Shown here: one piece after another, positions 31,826-31,880 of the stretch
Numbering within the stretch: position 1 is the stretch's first letter
Layout of the letters: every line of letters starts with the position of its first letter
Translations under genes and position numbers: made by a program
NCBI GenBank assembly: GCA_024653225.1
Contig: JANLGA010000013.1
Coordinates: forward strand, 1 to 31,880
Origin: Bacillota bacterium
GTDB lineage: Bacteria; Bacillota; Sulfobacillia; JABLXB01
Direction of reading: 5' to 3'
Length of the DNA stretch: 31,880 nucleotides
Notes under the pieces: model-generated
What the model saw: the letters and a program-made list of their open reading frames with translations, nothing else
What the model was told of the DNA's origin: nothing
The model's database searches: none

Positions 31826-31880
31826 CGCGCGGCGGTCAATGCGGTGGAGCGCATGCCCGCCCCGCATTGACCGCCGCGCG
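31826..31880. repeat. 19-bp perfect inverted repeat ending at the window edge
   Basis: CGCGCGGCGGTCAATGCGG (31826-31844) and its exact reverse complement (31862-31880) flank a 17-base loop. The right arm ends on the last base of the window. It may be a real palindrome or terminator upstream of the TOMM operon, or a fold-back made during assembly at a contig end. The stretch 31807-31825 between the two repeats shows nothing promoter-like. Confidence 0.7.

Overview
The window is a nearly gap-free, GC-rich stretch that looks like chromosomal core DNA from an endospore-forming member of the Bacillota. The order nfeD-floA-yqfC-yqfD-phoH-pgpH-ybeY-dgkA-era-recO, then glyQ-glyS, a PPDK regulator with ppdK, dgt, and dnaG-rpoD, is the classical Bacillus/Clostridia yqf-to-sigA neighbourhood. 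YqfC and YqfD are sporulation proteins. GTG and TTG starts are common and Shine-Dalgarno sequences are strong. I infer a high-GC, probably uncultured clostridial or Limnochordia-like lineage; the genus cannot be told from the sequence. There are no rRNA, tRNA, CRISPR or transposase genes.

Positions 1-9968, all on +: membrane proteins NfeD (5' end cut by the window) and FloA, a small unknown membrane-anchored protein, YqfC/YqfD, then RNA and lipid housekeeping genes PhoH, PgpH, YbeY, DgkA-type kinase and Era. recO closes this block but its reading frame is broken. Positions 9997-14743: a YhaO/YhaN-like SbcCD-type nuclease pair, a flavodoxin-family iron-sulphur/FMN protein and a UBA-DUF4342 protein preceded by a strong hairpin. 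Positions 14740-18605: a clear sigma-A promoter and structured leader ahead of glyQ-glyS and a HAD phosphatase. Positions 18690-22181: the PPDK kinase/phosphorylase regulator and ppdK. Positions 22193-26333: dgt, then a leader ending in an intrinsic terminator just before dnaG-rpoD. This arrangement recalls the E. coli macromolecular-synthesis operon.

Two things stand out. First, directly after rpoD, 26444-28399 encodes one protein joining a degenerate FliA/WhiG-like sigma factor (regions 2 and 4) to a FapA/DUF342 beta-helix protein. Second, 28419-31755 on the minus strand is a compact three-gene operon with a leader-binding/ThiF-like protein, a YcaO cyclodehydratase ending in a PxPxP tail and a SagB-type dehydrogenase. 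This is the enzymatic core of a thiazole/oxazole-modified peptide (TOMM) pathway. No precursor peptide is visible, and the sequence ends upstream of the operon in a perfect 19-bp inverted repeat that abuts the last base.
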